Positions 1 through 12,500 of a stretch of DNA of 64,000 bases are shown piece by piece. The notes below the pieces were generated by a model. That model searched no databases and was not told the origin of the DNA. It was given only the letters and a program-made list of their open reading frames with translations. Both the position numbers and the translations under genes were made by a program. The first letter of the stretch is position 1. The number at the start of each line of letters is the position of its first letter. Where the stretch lies: assembly GCA_963920575.1 (NCBI GenBank), contig OY986970.1, forward strand, positions 21,831,274-21,895,273. Reading direction: 5' to 3'. The DNA comes from Narthecium ossifragum. Lineage: Eukaryota > Streptophyta > Magnoliopsida > Dioscoreales > Nartheciaceae.

Positions 1-428
1 CCTTCTTTCAGGTGTTCTTCTAGAAGGTGGTGTGACATTTCGAGGTGATCGAGAACTTGGAGTTTCGAGGAGTGTTACATAGCTTCCTTATGTTTTATAT
101 TATGATGTATGGATTGACGTAGAATCTGATGTATTTGAGGACGAAACTGTAAAATTCTTAATTCAGCTGTATTCAAGAAAGTTTGTAATATTCTTTAATG
201 AAGATTTTGAGAAATATAATAATTAGTTATTTGTTCTAATTCAAATATGGTTAAATCAGTAGTTGTACTTTTATTCTGTATCGAATATATCATGCGCTAG
301 ACGAAATAGTTGTACAGGTTTCTTGTGATATAAATATAAAGGAGACTCTATCGAATATTTTTTTTAGAAAACAACTTTAGGTGGCTCACGCTTTGACCTG
401 TATGGGTTTTCTGAGTCGGGGTGTGACA
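1..428 (+). mobile_element. LTR fragment, Tekay/Del-like Ty3/gypsy (3' part)
   Basis: The segment ends in GTCGGGGTGTGACA at 415-428, the usual terminus of Tekay/Del-type LTRs (its complement begins TGTCACACCCCGAC). The terminal CA is at 427-428, after which the sequence changes to an unrelated CT-rich stretch. The left end is cut by the window, so neither the LTR start nor a target-site duplication can be tested. The minus-strand LTR at 53913-56169 ends in a very similar motif. The family name comes from memory of the terminal motif. Confidence 0.55.
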
Positions 429-741
429 CTCTCTCCCTCCCATATATATCTCTTTCTTCCCACGTCAACAAAGTAGACCAAAACCAATCAAAATTGGAGA
501 TAACCAATCCAAATGAGCACATTGACCGGTTTTCCGTGACTCATCCTAACGGCCTTTGATGGCATGGACTAAATTGCCAGGTTTTGAATCTATAGGGTAG
601 TTTTATGTGATTTTAAAAGATGAGGGTATTAGAATGCTAATCTATTAAAATACATGATATTAATGTATAATTTGGCCAATAAATAAATAGTTAACACCAT
701 ATAGTATTGCTATTTTCATGTTATTTTTAGCTCCTTGAGAT
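429..741. other. Intergenic, nothing recognised
   Basis: CT-rich then AT-rich sequence between the LTR end and the hAT-like element. I see no coding potential and no convincing repeat. Confidence 0.5.
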
Positions 742-749
742 ACCAAGTA

Positions 750-1525
750 TGGCTGTAATCGAGTTGGGCTTTAATCGGGTAGCTCGAGCCCGAGCCCGAC
801 TATGCTCGAGCTTGAGCCGAGTTCAAACTCCGATTAAGGCTCGGGTCTTTATCGACCTCGAGCCCGATCACCCTCGGGCTTGGCTCCAAAGCTCGCGAGC
901 TCGGCTAGATTATTTTTTTTTATATAATATAGGGTTTTTTGCATATCGCCTCCTATATTTTAAAGAATTTGTAGAAACCCATTTACATTTTCGTTCATTG
1001 CATTTCACCACCTCTATTATTCATTGGAGTTCAGATCCTTCTTCCTCCACCTTTTGAATTGCGAACGCTAGCATGATCGCCGGTGATGAAGCAAGCAGTC
1101 ATACGAAGAATTTAGTAGAGCACAGAGGAGAGGAAATAATGTCGTATATTTACTAGATGGGTAATTTTGTCAATTTACACAGAAAACTGAGAGAATGGAA
1201 TGACAATTTATCAGAGATGGCTTTTTGCAAATTTAATGAATAATAGAGATGGAGAAATGCAATAAACGAAAATGTAAATGAGTTTCTGTTAATTCTCTAA
1301 AATATAGGTGATGATATGCAAAAAAAAACCCTATAATATAATATATGTATTCATTATATGTATCTATATTGTATAGGAAAGTTCGGCTTCTAGGCTCGCG
1401 AGTCGAGCTCGAATTGAGCTTTGAAGCTCGACTCAAGCTCGAGCCCAACTAAAAGAGCTGAGCTCGAGCTCAAGCAAGCCAGAGCCCAGCTCGGTTTGGC
1501 TTGATTACGGCCCTGATTATATAAG
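750..1525. mobile_element. hAT-like inverted-repeat element (non-autonomous)
   Basis: The octamer ACCAAGTA occurs at 742-749 and again at 1526-1533, which fits the 8-bp duplication of hAT elements. The two arms are inverted copies: the left runs from TGGCTGTAATCGAG through CTCGAG-rich sequence to a CATTTACATTTTCG region, and the right (about 1235-1515) carries the same blocks reversed, ending in TTGATTACGGCCCTG. The right end has about 12 extra bases beyond the inverted repeat, so the exact terminus is uncertain. There is no transposase. The open frames on both strands are by-products of the GAGCTCG repeats. Confidence 0.55.
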
Positions 1526-1533
1526 ACCAAGTA

Positions 1534-2027
1534 CTAGCACAGCATCCACAGACACGGGACACCTACAGACTAGCTGCAATTGCAGCTTAACTGCAGCCAA
1601 AGCTACAGCAGCTGGCCACAAACATAACTGCAGGCCATACCGTCATAGCAAATGGGAAGAAAAAAAAGGAAAAAAGAAAACGAGGAGGAAAGAAAAAGAA
1701 AGTAAGGAACAGGGAAAAAAACGAAGGAGAGAGGAACATCAGAAAAAGGACTCACCTTTGTTGGAGGCATCCGGAAATAGGATGCCAACACCCCAAAAGC
1801 CACGGTCATATCTAGTGTTAGGGTTTTGTCGGAGATCACTGAACGTAACTTGATGGCTTTTTAGTGCGGGTCCTAAACCTTATCCGATAAATAACACTTA
1901 TCTGATTAGTAACACTTATCTGATCCTAATCCTGATAAGCATATCTGAATGGTGGTTTCACCAATTTTACGATTTTAATCGTGATTTAAGCCTGACCACA
2001 ACCTTGCATGATTTTTTATACGATGCG
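1534..2027. other. Intergenic, nothing recognised
   Basis: Contains a purine-rich run (about 1650-1740) and short TTATCTGAT-type direct repeats (about 1875-1945). No gene or element boundary is seen before the CACTA terminus. Confidence 0.5.
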
Positions 2028-2040
2028 CACTACAAGAAAA

Positions 2041-2480
2041 AAAAACTTTTAGTGACCAATATGATGGTCGCCATAAGTGCACAATATGGTTGCTAAAAGC
2101 CATTTCGGGGCTTTAACGACTATTTCCGTTTGGTCGCCAAGTGGTCAAAAATAAGTGGTCACAACTAGTACTTTCCGACCAAGCCAAGTTGGTCGTAAAA
2201 GTTTAAGTATCAGCGACCAACTTTGGTCGCAATTAGAATATTTTTTGGTCGCATTAAACTTCAACTAGTTGGTCGTTAAAGACACCAGTTTATTACGATC
2301 ACCCCAATTTAGTCGCAATAAGTAGCTCAATAGCGACCATATGTTTGGTCGCTATTTTGATTCCTCATGGAAGCTGTAGAAGCAATTATGACCACATATT
2401 GGTGGCAAAAAATACAAAGGAGGTCATTATATCTATTTGTTGTGACCACTGTTCTAGTCGCAAATAGTAATTTTTGGTCA
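2041..2480. repeat. CACTA left subterminal repeat region
   Basis: TGGTCG/CGACCA hexamers recur at short spacing in both orientations (for example TTTGGTCGCAATT, TTTGGTCGCATT, TTTGGTCGCTATT). Subterminal motifs of this kind are transposase-binding sites in En/Spm elements. The same motif occurs near the right end at about 32223-32300 and 32745-32915. Confidence 0.7.
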
Positions 2481-4700
2481 CTTAAAATAAATACTAACTA
2501 TGACAAAAAATATTGTCATTATAACAATTTGCTCAATATCAACCACACTATTTAAAACTACAAAACTTGAAATAATAAAACTTCATATTAATTCAAAGTC
2601 ACAATTCAATTTCTCATCTAAAAAAATGTTTTGATCCAAAATAATGCTTCCTAATTGAAATATTTCAATTTGTTGAAGCATCATGGAAAATACAAGTTCT
2701 ATTACAAAAGTGATGAGCTTAACATCACGAATTGGATCATCATGCCACTAGTCATTTCTTCCTTGCAGGAAACCATAGCTTCATCGTCCCAAACCAGTCC
2801 GCAAATCGCTCCATGGTTGACATGCAGTATTGTTCCCAATATAAATGTCGAATTCCCTTTTAAACTACAACTAGGAAGGCAAGAAACAAGAAACCAATCA
2901 TCATTACTCATGAAATCAGACAATAATTACCACCTACATTAAAATTTGATAAGAAAAAGAGATTATGATATTTCTGATCTAATATTCAAACAGAAAATGA
3001 AACAATGTTTGTTTTAAGGAGAAGGACCTACAAGTGCTTGATTTAGGAATAAGAAAGTTTAGGAGACACATGTTTGCTACAATGCACTGCAAATAGGTGC
3101 AAGAAGTTGAAGGAGATTTAGCAGGTCCTTGTTATCTACAATGCACTGCAAAGATATTCCATGGTTGCTCTACTCTCAACGATCACATATCAAACAAGTA
3201 TTTTTTCATAGTTAAGGCATTATAGAAGCACCGATCTGCATCATACATGATCTCCCAACATACTAGAACACAACAATAGTACATGATAGAGAAATTAATG
3301 CTTATGGAAAATATAAAAACAGGGGATAGAACCAAAATGATTCCTCACCCATTGACCATGAAAGGTATAAGGTGATGTTCTGTTGTGCTGTCAACTATTT
3401 GACCAAATGACTCCTGAAATAAGCATATAATAAATCACCATTCTATTTTCGTACGAAATTCATATAATTATGAAAACAGCTTCAGAAATTGCCCATGTCC
3501 AAATTTGCATGTATGCCATTAGCTAGAGAAATGGCAAACGCAAAAGAGGATGTTTAATATTTAAGGTAGCCGTAATGAAACCAAGAGTTGATTGCTTTAA
3601 TACAGGAAAGACTGGTGAAAACTTACATGCCATGAGGATGAGGGCATGAAAGTGCATTAATTACTAGAGAAGCTGATATTGACCGTATGCAAAGAAAAGG
3701 GAGTATTGTTCCTAGAAATGTGTCCTTTTCCATTTTAGACACTCCAAATTATAAAAGGTGGAGCCTTGCCTTGCCTTGATCAAAATTTTGCAGTTTTAAC
3801 AGTTACAATTCAATACCTCCAAATTAAGCGTTTACAATTTCCTATTTTCTATATGACAACACGAAGCATGTTACAAACAAATAATAAGAGCATTAATATC
3901 CATTGCAAGCATAAATGATTAGAGAGCTATATGTTTCCATAGCATGATCTTGTAGAAAGAAATAGTGATGTGGAACAAAAAAAAAAATCATCAGAAAATC
4001 AGAATACACAGGCAACAAAGAAGTAGCATAAGATGGAGTTTAGGATGTGGAAAAAGTAGCATACACTAGAAGATGGAGTTTAGAATGTGAACATCAAATG
4101 TTGTCTGCGAATAAACTCTACAGAGGACAGAATCTACACATAGAACATGTGTTTCTTGAAAAATTTGGATGGATATATGCAATTTCCAACAACATTTAAA
4201 AGATACCCGCTGATAAGTGCCATAGTTGAGATGCTCAAAAGGATTTAATTTGAAGCACACAAGGATCCTGTAGAGGCCATAGTTGTTAACCAGATTGAAT
4301 TGAACATAAAACATATAGAGCAAAAGGAGAATTCTCCGAACACATCAATTGCCTTGATGAAAAATAAAATGCTAATAGAAAGTTGAGTCCTCCTTCACTT
4401 ACAGCAAAACCAAGGTAATCAAAGCCTTTGAAAGCAGTCACTGAAACACTGGAAAAAATGCTAATACAAACTATACGAAAGTAAAAATGCTGATAGAAAC
4501 TACTTCTAACTCAAATCAGATTACACTATCCATCATCCACTTCCATGACCTCTGCTTCATTAAAACCTACATCTCATTCCTCATCGGCATTGTCATCACT
4601 ACTGCACACATTCCTCATCATCTCTATGTAAAGGATTGAAGCCTTTATGGTGTAATTGTTCAAGATGGGAGGAGGAAAAGAATCAAAATACCTTAGATAT
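2481..4700. other. CACTA interior, unidentified
   Basis: AT-rich DNA with short open frames on both strands. A minus-strand frame at 2702-2923 contains GAICGLVWDDEAMVSCKE, which reads like an exon, but I cannot assign it to a family. Nothing else here is supported. Confidence 0.4.
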
Positions 4701-4806
4701 AGATCTCACAAAGATGACCCAACCAATCCACCGGCGATGGCGCCACCATGCAGGAGCTTCTCCACGTACTTCCCCCAAGTTAACCCTGTCCCCAACCAGC
4801 TTCAAC

Positions 4807-4825
4807 GGAATCACCACCTTCTGCT
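4807..4825. repeat. 19-nt exact match to 31736-31754
   Basis: GGAATCACCACCTTCTGCT occurs here and at 31736-31754, same orientation, encoding QKVVIP on the minus strand in both. One copy lies near the end of the APUM23-like exon and the other near the right end of the CACTA block. Confidence 0.6.
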
Positions 4826-5002
4826 TCGACAGAGTTTCAATTAACTTCTCTTGTGTTTCGCCTTTCTCCTGGCATCCAAGAATAGCTAGAATAGCGTCGA
4901 CCAAACTGTCCTCATCCCCCGCAGATAACTTTAATGCAGTCTGCAAACAGAAGTCGTTAACATGACGAGCAGAAAGAAATTTAACATATTTGAGAACATT
5001 AA

Positions 5003-6066
5003 GGGGGCGTTTGGTTGCTTGCATCAGTTGATGCAGTGCATCAGTTGATGCAATGCATCAGTTGATGCAGCATCAGTTGATGCAGTATTAGCATCACCTG
5101 TTTGTTTGGTTGCTTGTATCAATTGATGCAGTATTAGCTCATTTTCTGTTTGGTTGGTATGTATTGCATCAGTTGATACAGCTGTTTTATATCATTTTTT
5201 TTCTTTAGCTGTTTTTTATTTAGCTATATTTTTTCTTTGACTATATTTATTAAATTATTGAGCACATGCTAACTTAATAATTTCTTAATTATTAAAGTAA
5301 AAAAGATCAAGCAGGTGTGAGTATTAACCTAAAATCGTCTTAGCAAACTCTTAACTACAAAGTATCAACCAAATCTTGAACGACAGTGTTCAATTCTTTA
5401 CTTATCTTCCGGGCTTAATTCGTTTATGATAATTTTTTTAATAAAAATCAACAAAAATACAAGCAAAAATAATATATTCATGTAAATTTTTTTTCCCACG
5501 AATTTTCGGATTTTCTGGTTGGGTTTTCAGATTTTTCGGAATTCATATATTGATTTTTCGGATTTATTCAAGGTTTTATTAATTCCGAAAATAATATTTT
5601 AATTCATATAGTGTAAAGTTTTTTCCCACGAATTTTCGGATATTCTGGTTGGGTTTTCAGATTTTTCGGAATTCATATATTGATTTTTCAGATTTATTCA
5701 AGGTTTTATTAATTCTGAAAATAATATTTTAATTCATATAGTGTAAAGTTTTTTTTTCCACGAATTTTCGGATTTTCTGGTTGGGTTTTTAGATTTTTCG
5801 GAATTCATATATTGATTTTTCGAATTTATTCAAAGATTTATTAATTCCGAAAATAATATTTTAATTTATATAGTGATGCATCAGCTGATGCTGCATCAGC
5901 AGAAACAGCCATTTTGGCTGCATCTGCTGATGCAGCATCTGAGCCTCTTTTTGCATCAGCTGATACATGCATCAGCTGATGCATTGACCAACCAAACACA
6001 GGTTTGTATCAAAAGGCTACATCAACTGATGCATGTATCAGCTGATACATGCAACCAAACAGCCCC
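5003..6066. mobile_element. PIF/Harbinger MITE (Tourist-like) in an APUM23-like intron
   Basis: Terminal repeats GGGGGCGTTTGGTTGC at 5003 and GCAACCAAACAGCCCC ending at 6066 are near-perfect inverted copies. They are flanked by TAA at 5000-5002 and 6067-6069, the standard Harbinger target. The ends are packed with GCATCAGTTGATGC-type palindromes. There is no transposase, and 1064 bp is long for a MITE because of an internal tandem array. The element sits in the intron between the two Pumilio-like exons. Confidence 0.85.
5491..5877. repeat. Three tandem copies of a ~130-bp unit
   Basis: The phrase CCACGAATTTTCGGAT recurs at about 5496, 5626 and 5758 (periods 130 and 132). Each copy continues through CAGATTTTTCGGAATTCAT to an AATAATATTTTAATT block. 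The array lies wholly within the Harbinger MITE. Confidence 0.85.
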
Positions 6067-6407
6067 TAAGATAAAAATCTCAAGTGTAACAAGTAATGGA
6101 AGGGCATGCCTGCAAAACAAAACTGCTGTATTTGTTTACACGTAGGCTTTTCATCTCCTCTTTGGCATGATTTAACATTTCCCTGACGAGAAATTTAAAG
6201 ATTTCAAAACCATGTTGAAAATTCTTCAAGTCACTTCCAGTTGATCGAGATGGCCTACTGCTTAACCGCTCAGCCAAAACAACAGATGTCCTTGTAAAAT
6301 GAAATTCTTTCAAAGAGTCTAAGGGTACACCCTTACAGAGGCAAAGAAGACAGTACATGGGATCCATACAGACTGGTCATCAACTCCACGGTATCAGCCA
6401 CAACCAC

Positions 6408-7403
6408 CTGACAATAATGAGACTGAGGAGTGAGTGAAGAAAGGAAACATCAATCTATATATACATCCTAATGCATTGTGTAAGCAGTCAAGCACCTGGC
6501 AAATCATGTTCAACGTATCTTCGACCATAGAAAGAATTATCATATGCGGAATAAACCAAGCACCCAAGAAAGAATTATCATATGTTTCTTACATCATGAC
6601 AATATGCCAATATAACACATTAAAAGCTTCGAGCTATCTGGAATCATAATAGAATAAAAAAAGACCAGTATAGTCTTCCAACAGAGATTGAAGAAGGGAT
6701 AACCCTTAGATATTCGGGAAGGACCTCTATTAAACAGATTCAGTGTCAAGATTGTCAATTAACATAAAATGCTTACAGAACACCTTTTTAAGCTCAGCTG
6801 TAATAGCAGTATTTATGCAGTGCATCCTTGAACATTAATATGCAGAAAAAAAGAGAAATTAGGTACTTAATGATTAAACTGGTCAACCTGTCCACAAAAG
6901 ACAATAAGAATTCAAGCAGAATACGCAGGTCCATCTCTGAATCTATGCAGGAATTCATCTAGATTCTCTTGAAAAACAATGTCCCCTGCTCTTTCCGAAC
7001 TCCCAAAATCAAAATCAATGTATAAGGGCTAGTCATGAAGAGCAATGCTCAGTCAATGAGACTATCAAGGAAACGAACAGGCCTTTACAACCAGCCAAAT
7101 CTCATCGAGCTGGTGGTGCTGGTCGAAGGAATTATAGACAATAGAACATCTTGCTTAGTGAAGAGAGAGGTCAGCCACATTCAGAAGAAAGTGGGGAGGT
7201 TGAGATATCTAAAACTTAGATTTGACTGATATATGCTCAAACGAAGCACAAAGATCCAGTGAAATTCTCCTGAACTAAGATAGAAGGTGGTGACATAGGA
7301 AATAGTGAGCAACAATATTTTAAAAGCGGATTTTGCTTTTGTTTATATACCCCTCAAAGAGCTAGCCTTTGCATAATTAGCTTCATAGAACATGTTATGC
7401 AAT
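6408..7403. other. CACTA interior, unidentified
   Basis: AT-rich non-coding sequence to the right of the Pumilio-like exons. It may be intron or flank of the captured gene, but I see no further exon I can defend. Confidence 0.4.
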
Positions 7404-7723
7404 CTATGCTATGAATGCAACTAAGTACACAGAAACAACGAAGCAAACAAACAAGCAATCACACACGATACACAAGATATACGTGGTTCCCTCAAGATTG
7501 AGGTACGTCCACGGGCGAGGAGAGAGAGAGTTTCCACTAACCAATGGTGGGAAGAAGTACAAGGAGCCGGCTATACCCGTAACTCCAAGAAGAGGCCGGC
7601 CACCCACCTCCAATGGCTGCCGCCGCACTTCTCTCTATAACCTTAAGAAAATTTAGGGTTTCAATACATATCCTAATTAGGAACTTACTTAGGATAGGTT
7701 AAACACAAGTGGGTCCGGCTAGC
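7404..7723. repeat. Copia-LTR-like fragment
   Basis: The phrases ACACAAGATATACGTGGTT and GGTACGTCCACGGGCG resemble a block common in plant Ty1/copia LTRs. No TG...CA boundaries or partner LTR are present, so this is at best a fragment. It directly abuts the Athila A LTR. Confidence 0.3.
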
Positions 7724-9310
7724 TGATAAGACTTGAAAAGTGCACAAAACACCCTTGTAATTTGGCTTTGTTGGGTCCCAGCAATGCTGGACTGACTACT
7801 TTTATTCCATTTTAGGTATAACAGACCCTCCTATGAGTTAGATCAACTTTGGAGCTAAAACAGGTGTATTCTGGCGATTTTGATAAGTTAGATCGATCGG
7901 CCTCAACAGGTTCGATCGATCTAACTCAACCAACGAGGGGACGATGAACAACGGCTGGATCGATCGAAGTCCAGGAGAAGGATCGATCCAGCACGGGATG
8001 CAGCGCAATAACAACGGTTCGATCGATTGGACTAGACAGTTGGATCGATCCAGCACGGGAGTTACCAGCAAGTAAAGGCGTAGGATCGATCGAACTCCAA
8101 GATTGGATCGATCCGGCTCGGGCGTTACTCGCAACATTAAGAACTTAAGGAGTAAGATCGATCCGACTCCCAACGACGGATCGATCCGACGCGGCCAGAA
8201 GCAAAAATCGAGGGCTCAGATCTAATCCGTGGGAGGTTGTTTCTTGGGCTATAAGTAGTCATTGTTTAGGGATTTTTTGGGGGGCTTTTTCCAGATGTTT
8301 TTGGAGAGAGTTTTCCTACCTTTTTCCATCTTTTTCTTCGACGATTCTTTGGAGGAGATCCATGGCGGGAGGAGATCATCAACTTCTACCGATGGATTAT
8401 CCCCTGAAGATGAGTAATTAAAACCCTAGCCATGGGATTCTTATGATGTAATTAGGGTTTTTGCTAGGGATTTCTTAGATCTAGGGTTTGTATACACGAT
8501 TATTTGGTTTTATGGACTAATTTATATTTTCTCTATATCTTGGTGTTGATTTCTTGCTGGATGTTTGGATCGTTCTTGCTTGCACTTGATTCTAGAGCTT
8601 GTGTATGTTAGGGCGTGGATTGGATTCATCCAAATAAGAGGATCATGCTTGTCCCATGATATCTCGGATAGAATCTGATTCGTGATTAGGGATTGTATAG
8701 TGCTAGTCCCACTATAGTAGTACTAGTCCCACTACGTTCCATCCCTAATCCTTCATGCATCTTACCTTTGTAGTTTCGGCCATCGAGATGCGAAGTCATC
8801 TCGATATTACACCTTAATCCATAGCTATGCCAGTATTTACGATGAATTCATCTGAGTAAGAGGGTTCATTAGCAGTGAACGTAACTAATCATTCGGTCAC
8901 TGATAATTAGATAATTGTTCTGCCGACAAGGAATCCTAAACAGAACTTGTTTAGTGATAAGGAGAACTAGCCATTCACTTATCAACTTTTAGGAAGCCAT
9001 TTATCGTGTTTGCATGCCCAGATCTTTGGAGAACATGATAGATCCTTAGTTACTGATTAAGAATCCTGTGGTCCTTTCTCTCATATTCATCAGTCTTCTA
9101 GTATAATTTTAGTTTAATTTCGACTTGCGATCTTTTCTCAACTCGTTAGTAGGAAATTTGCTAAGTGTTCGATTTCAACCCCTTAAATCCCTGTGGACTC
9201 GACTCGGATTCTCCACTATCTACTAGTTCTTAGTAGTTAAAGTAGAGCACCGGAATATTTTGTAATTTTGGTCAGACTTGTTAAGCCGCAACACTTTTAA
9301 AGTCGTATCA
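7724..9310 (+). mobile_element. Athila-like subfamily A, 5' LTR
   Basis: A 1587-bp LTR runs from TGATAAGACTTG to GTCGTATCA, directly before a primer-binding site. U3 holds a cluster of GATCGATC palindromes (about 7890-8180). A TATA-like CTATAAGTAG is at 8250-8259, so the transcript probably starts shortly after it. The bases just before it are CTAGC; no matching duplication is found at the far end of the mosaic. The LTR is homologous to, but well diverged from, LTR B at 17126. Confidence 0.85.
8250..8259 (+). promoter_or_regulatory. TATA box of LTR A
   Basis: CTATAAGTAG follows the GATCGATC cluster, in the same place as CTATAAATAG in LTR B. The second copy of LTR A has it at 29951-29960. Confidence 0.6.
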
Positions 9311-9316
9311 AAATTT

Positions 9317-9334
9317 TGGCGCCGTTGCCGGGGA
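9317..9334 (+). other. Primer-binding site, tRNA-Asp type
   Basis: TGGCGCCGTTGCCGGGGA is complementary to the 3' end of plant tRNA-Asp (ending CCCCGGCAACGGCGCCA) and lies 6 bp after the LTR. This primer is characteristic of Athila-type elements. Confidence 0.85.
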
Positions 9335-9553
9335 TTTTTACGGTGTTTTGAGTTGTTTACTTAGTATAAATTCTTGCTTAATTAGTTTTTATATGTCCTT
9401 TATTCTATAAAAGACCAAAAATAGTTTTAGTGCTAATATTTCCATATCTTTTTGTGATTGGTAGGTGAAGAACGAAGCGGCATCCTTCCGAGCGGTGAAG
9501 GAGCGAACGCCAACAAAATATCATCGAGATTGCACTGTTTGTATTTCTAAACC

Positions 9554-12500
9554 TTGAATGATCTTTTTGATGTGTTGATGAGTGATGATAAGGACCCAGA
9601 TCTTGATCTCACGTTGAAAGAATTCTTTGCTTCTTGTTCTGCATCACAAAAATTGTCAGTGTCTTCTCCTACTCATCTAGCCATGGATAACCCTGAGGAC
9701 AATCTTGGAGCTAATGACAATCCCAACCAACCTGAAAACCAGGGTCGTAGAGCCATAAAAGATTTTTATGTTCGAACTTCTTTCACTTCTAACTCCTGTA
9801 TTCAACCTCCGGTAATTGGAGCGGCCCATTATGAGATTAAACCACAATTTTTACAATCCTTACCAACTTTCCATAGCTTATCTCATGAGGACCCCTACAA
9901 TCATATCGAGGAATTTATTCTGATTAGTTCTACAGTGAGGGTAAATAATTTTACAGAAGATGCTTGGAGACTTAAATTATTTCCTTTCACCCTAAAAGGT
10001 AAAGCGAAACATTGGCTCACATTTCTAGAACCTCGGTCGATCACCACTTGGCCTCAATTACAAGCTCAATTTCTTGAGAAATTCTTCCCGATTACCAAGA
10101 CCAGTGACCTTCGCCATGAAATTTCTTCCTTTAGACAAGCCGACGATGAAGCATTTCATGAGGCATGGGATCGTTATAGGGAACTCCTTAGAAAATGTCC
10201 CCACCACCAATTTCCTCATTGGGCCATAGTAGAGCATTTCTATAAGGGTCTTAAGGAAAAACATCAATTAACTATAGATGCTGCATGTGGGGGAGTTTTT
10301 ATTACCAATCCCCTTGACGATTCTTGGAGGCTTTTTGAGAGACTTGCTGAAAACTCTCAACATCACGCCACGTCCTCTAGGAATAATCGCGAGACTTCCA
10401 CCCAATTCAATCCTAGAGGAGTCCTGGAAGTTAATGAGTTCTCCCGTCTTGCCCAACAAGTTGATGCGTTGAGTAGGAAACTTGTTCAAGTTCTTACCCA
10501 CATGACAAATCAGGGTGATTCTTCTAGTTCTCCTATGTGTCCACCCTCCGGGGAGCTTTGCTTCTTGTGTTCTACTCATGATCATGATGTTATTGATTGC
10601 CAATTAGCATGTCATTACCCGGAATTAGTACAGGAACACATTCATGTCGTTTATGGTCAATCTAAACCAGCTTATGATCCTTATTCCAATTCTTACAACC
10701 CAGGTTTAAGAGATCATCCAAATTTTTTGTGGAGAACACTAAGCCAACAACCAAATTCTTTTCCTTCTAGGCTAGCCATAGGTGCTCAAGCTACGAATTA
10801 TCCTCCAAAATTTTAATCATCATATCCTGCAAACTCTCAAGGCCAAACTTCGTCGTTTCGACCTCCATATCGGCCTTTTCAAAATCAAACATCTCAATCT
10901 TGGGGAAATAAACCATATGTACCTTCCCAGAGTCAAGGACCTCAGAATCAATCTTCTCTTCATCCACAACAATCGAGTCAAGGTCCGGGTATTGATGATC
11001 GACTGTTGAAGGTCTTGGACTCTTTTGAAGCTAATAACCAATTACTTCATTCTCATTCGCAATCTTTAGCTAAGATGGAAGTGCAAATGGGTCAGTTGGC
11101 AAATGCATTGTCTAGGAGAGAAGATGGGCAATTACCTAGTCAACCCGTTCCTAATCCAAAGGGCCAACCTCATGTCAACTCATCTCATGAACATGTACAA
11201 GCCGTGACAACCCTTCGTAGTGGTAAAACGTTTGTCAACATTGAGCAACCTGAAGGAACCACAGATAATCAAGATTTACATGCATCTCATTCTCAGACAT
11301 CATTAGACAATAACTCATGTGCATCAAAGGAACCTAGTTCATCCTCCGACACTCCACATTCAAATCATCATGACTCCATTGGAGATTTACATGCGTCACC
11401 GCACATGGCATTATCTAAGGAAAAAGAACCAAATCCCACAACATATATTCCTAAGGTTCCTTTCCCTGAAGCTTTAGCAGATCCTACTTCCACTCCTTTC
11501 AAAAATTCAAAAATAGATGAGATGATGGAGGTGTTTAAAAAAGTGCATATTAATCTTCCCTTGCTTGATGCCATCAAACAAATTTCATCTTATGCCAAAT
11601 TCCTCAAGGACCTTTGCACGCAGAAAAGACAATCTAGATCGCATGTGTCTAAGAAGATTTTCCTGATAGAGCAAGTTAGCTCAATCCTTCGATGTGATCT
11701 CCCTCCTAAGCTTAAAGATCCTGGCACCCCCACAATCTCATGCATTATAGGAAATCACACGATTGATGGAGCACTACTGGATTTGGGTGCAAGTGTCAAC
11801 TTCATGCCTTACTCCTTATATTCTAAGTTTGGTATAGGAGAATTGAAACCTACGGCCATGACCCTACAATTAGCTGATCGATCAATTAAGACCCCAAGAG
11901 GAATCCTTGAAGATGTTTTGGTTAAGGTTGATCGTTGCGTATTTCTGGTTGACTTTGTGGTGCTAGACATGGAACCAGGAGTGCAAACAAGAAAATCGGT
12001 CCCTATAATCCTTGGTAGACCCTTCTTGGCTACGACCAATGCTTGTATTAACTGTAGGGATGGTTTTATGACGGTCACATTTGGGAATATGGAATTGCGT
12101 TTGAATATATTTCATGCTGCAAAGAATCATGCATATGTGGATGACTATTTTATGATTAATGCGTTGGTTGATGAGGATGAAGTGAATAGTTGTGTGGATG
12201 ATGTAATGCCTGCATTGTTGCTGAATGACGACAATCCATGTGGGAGTTTGGAGGATAGTTGCGATATATCTATTGTGGTTGAGGATGATGTTTTTGAACA
12301 ATATTTTTCTGATTTACATGAAGATGTTATGAGTACGGATGTTGTTTTTCCGGTTGAGAATGATGACAATAATGATTTAAATAATTCGTCCTTAGTTTTC
12401 AAGTCGGAAAATGAAGATGTGTTAAGCGATGTTGCCAATCTTGATTTAATCACTGAGGTGTGCGGCAGTTCATGGAAAGAGCCTCTTATTGGGCCAGTAC

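Larger units (their letters stand above)
4780..6407 (-). pseudogene. Captured Pumilio homolog 23 (APUM23)-like exons
   Basis: Two minus-strand exons resemble plant APUM23, a nucleolar Puf-repeat RNA-binding protein of rRNA processing. The first (6110-6407) opens after an AG acceptor with VVVADTVELMTSLYGSHVL, shifts frame near 6350, and continues LLCLCKGVPLDS to NKYSSFVLQ. The second (upper edge 4940, after TTCTGTTTGCAG) continues TALKLSAGDED. APUM23 has a corresponding GSHVLRRLLCLCKG and YSSLVLQTAL. The frameshift lies inside the Puf repeat. The joining intron would be GC-AG, because GC follows the CAG of the first exon. The lower limit of exon 2 is not clear. This is a gene fragment carried by the CACTA block; identification is from memory of the Arabidopsis protein. 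Confidence 0.7.

Noticed and set aside
749..1448. Open frames in the hAT-like element
   Set aside because: Both arms give similar frames from the same GAGCTCG repeats; no protein family is visible.
5873..6145. His/Gln-rich ORF starting MMHQLMLHQQ
   Set aside because: It is a translation of the GCATCAGCTGATGC palindromes at the MITE right end.
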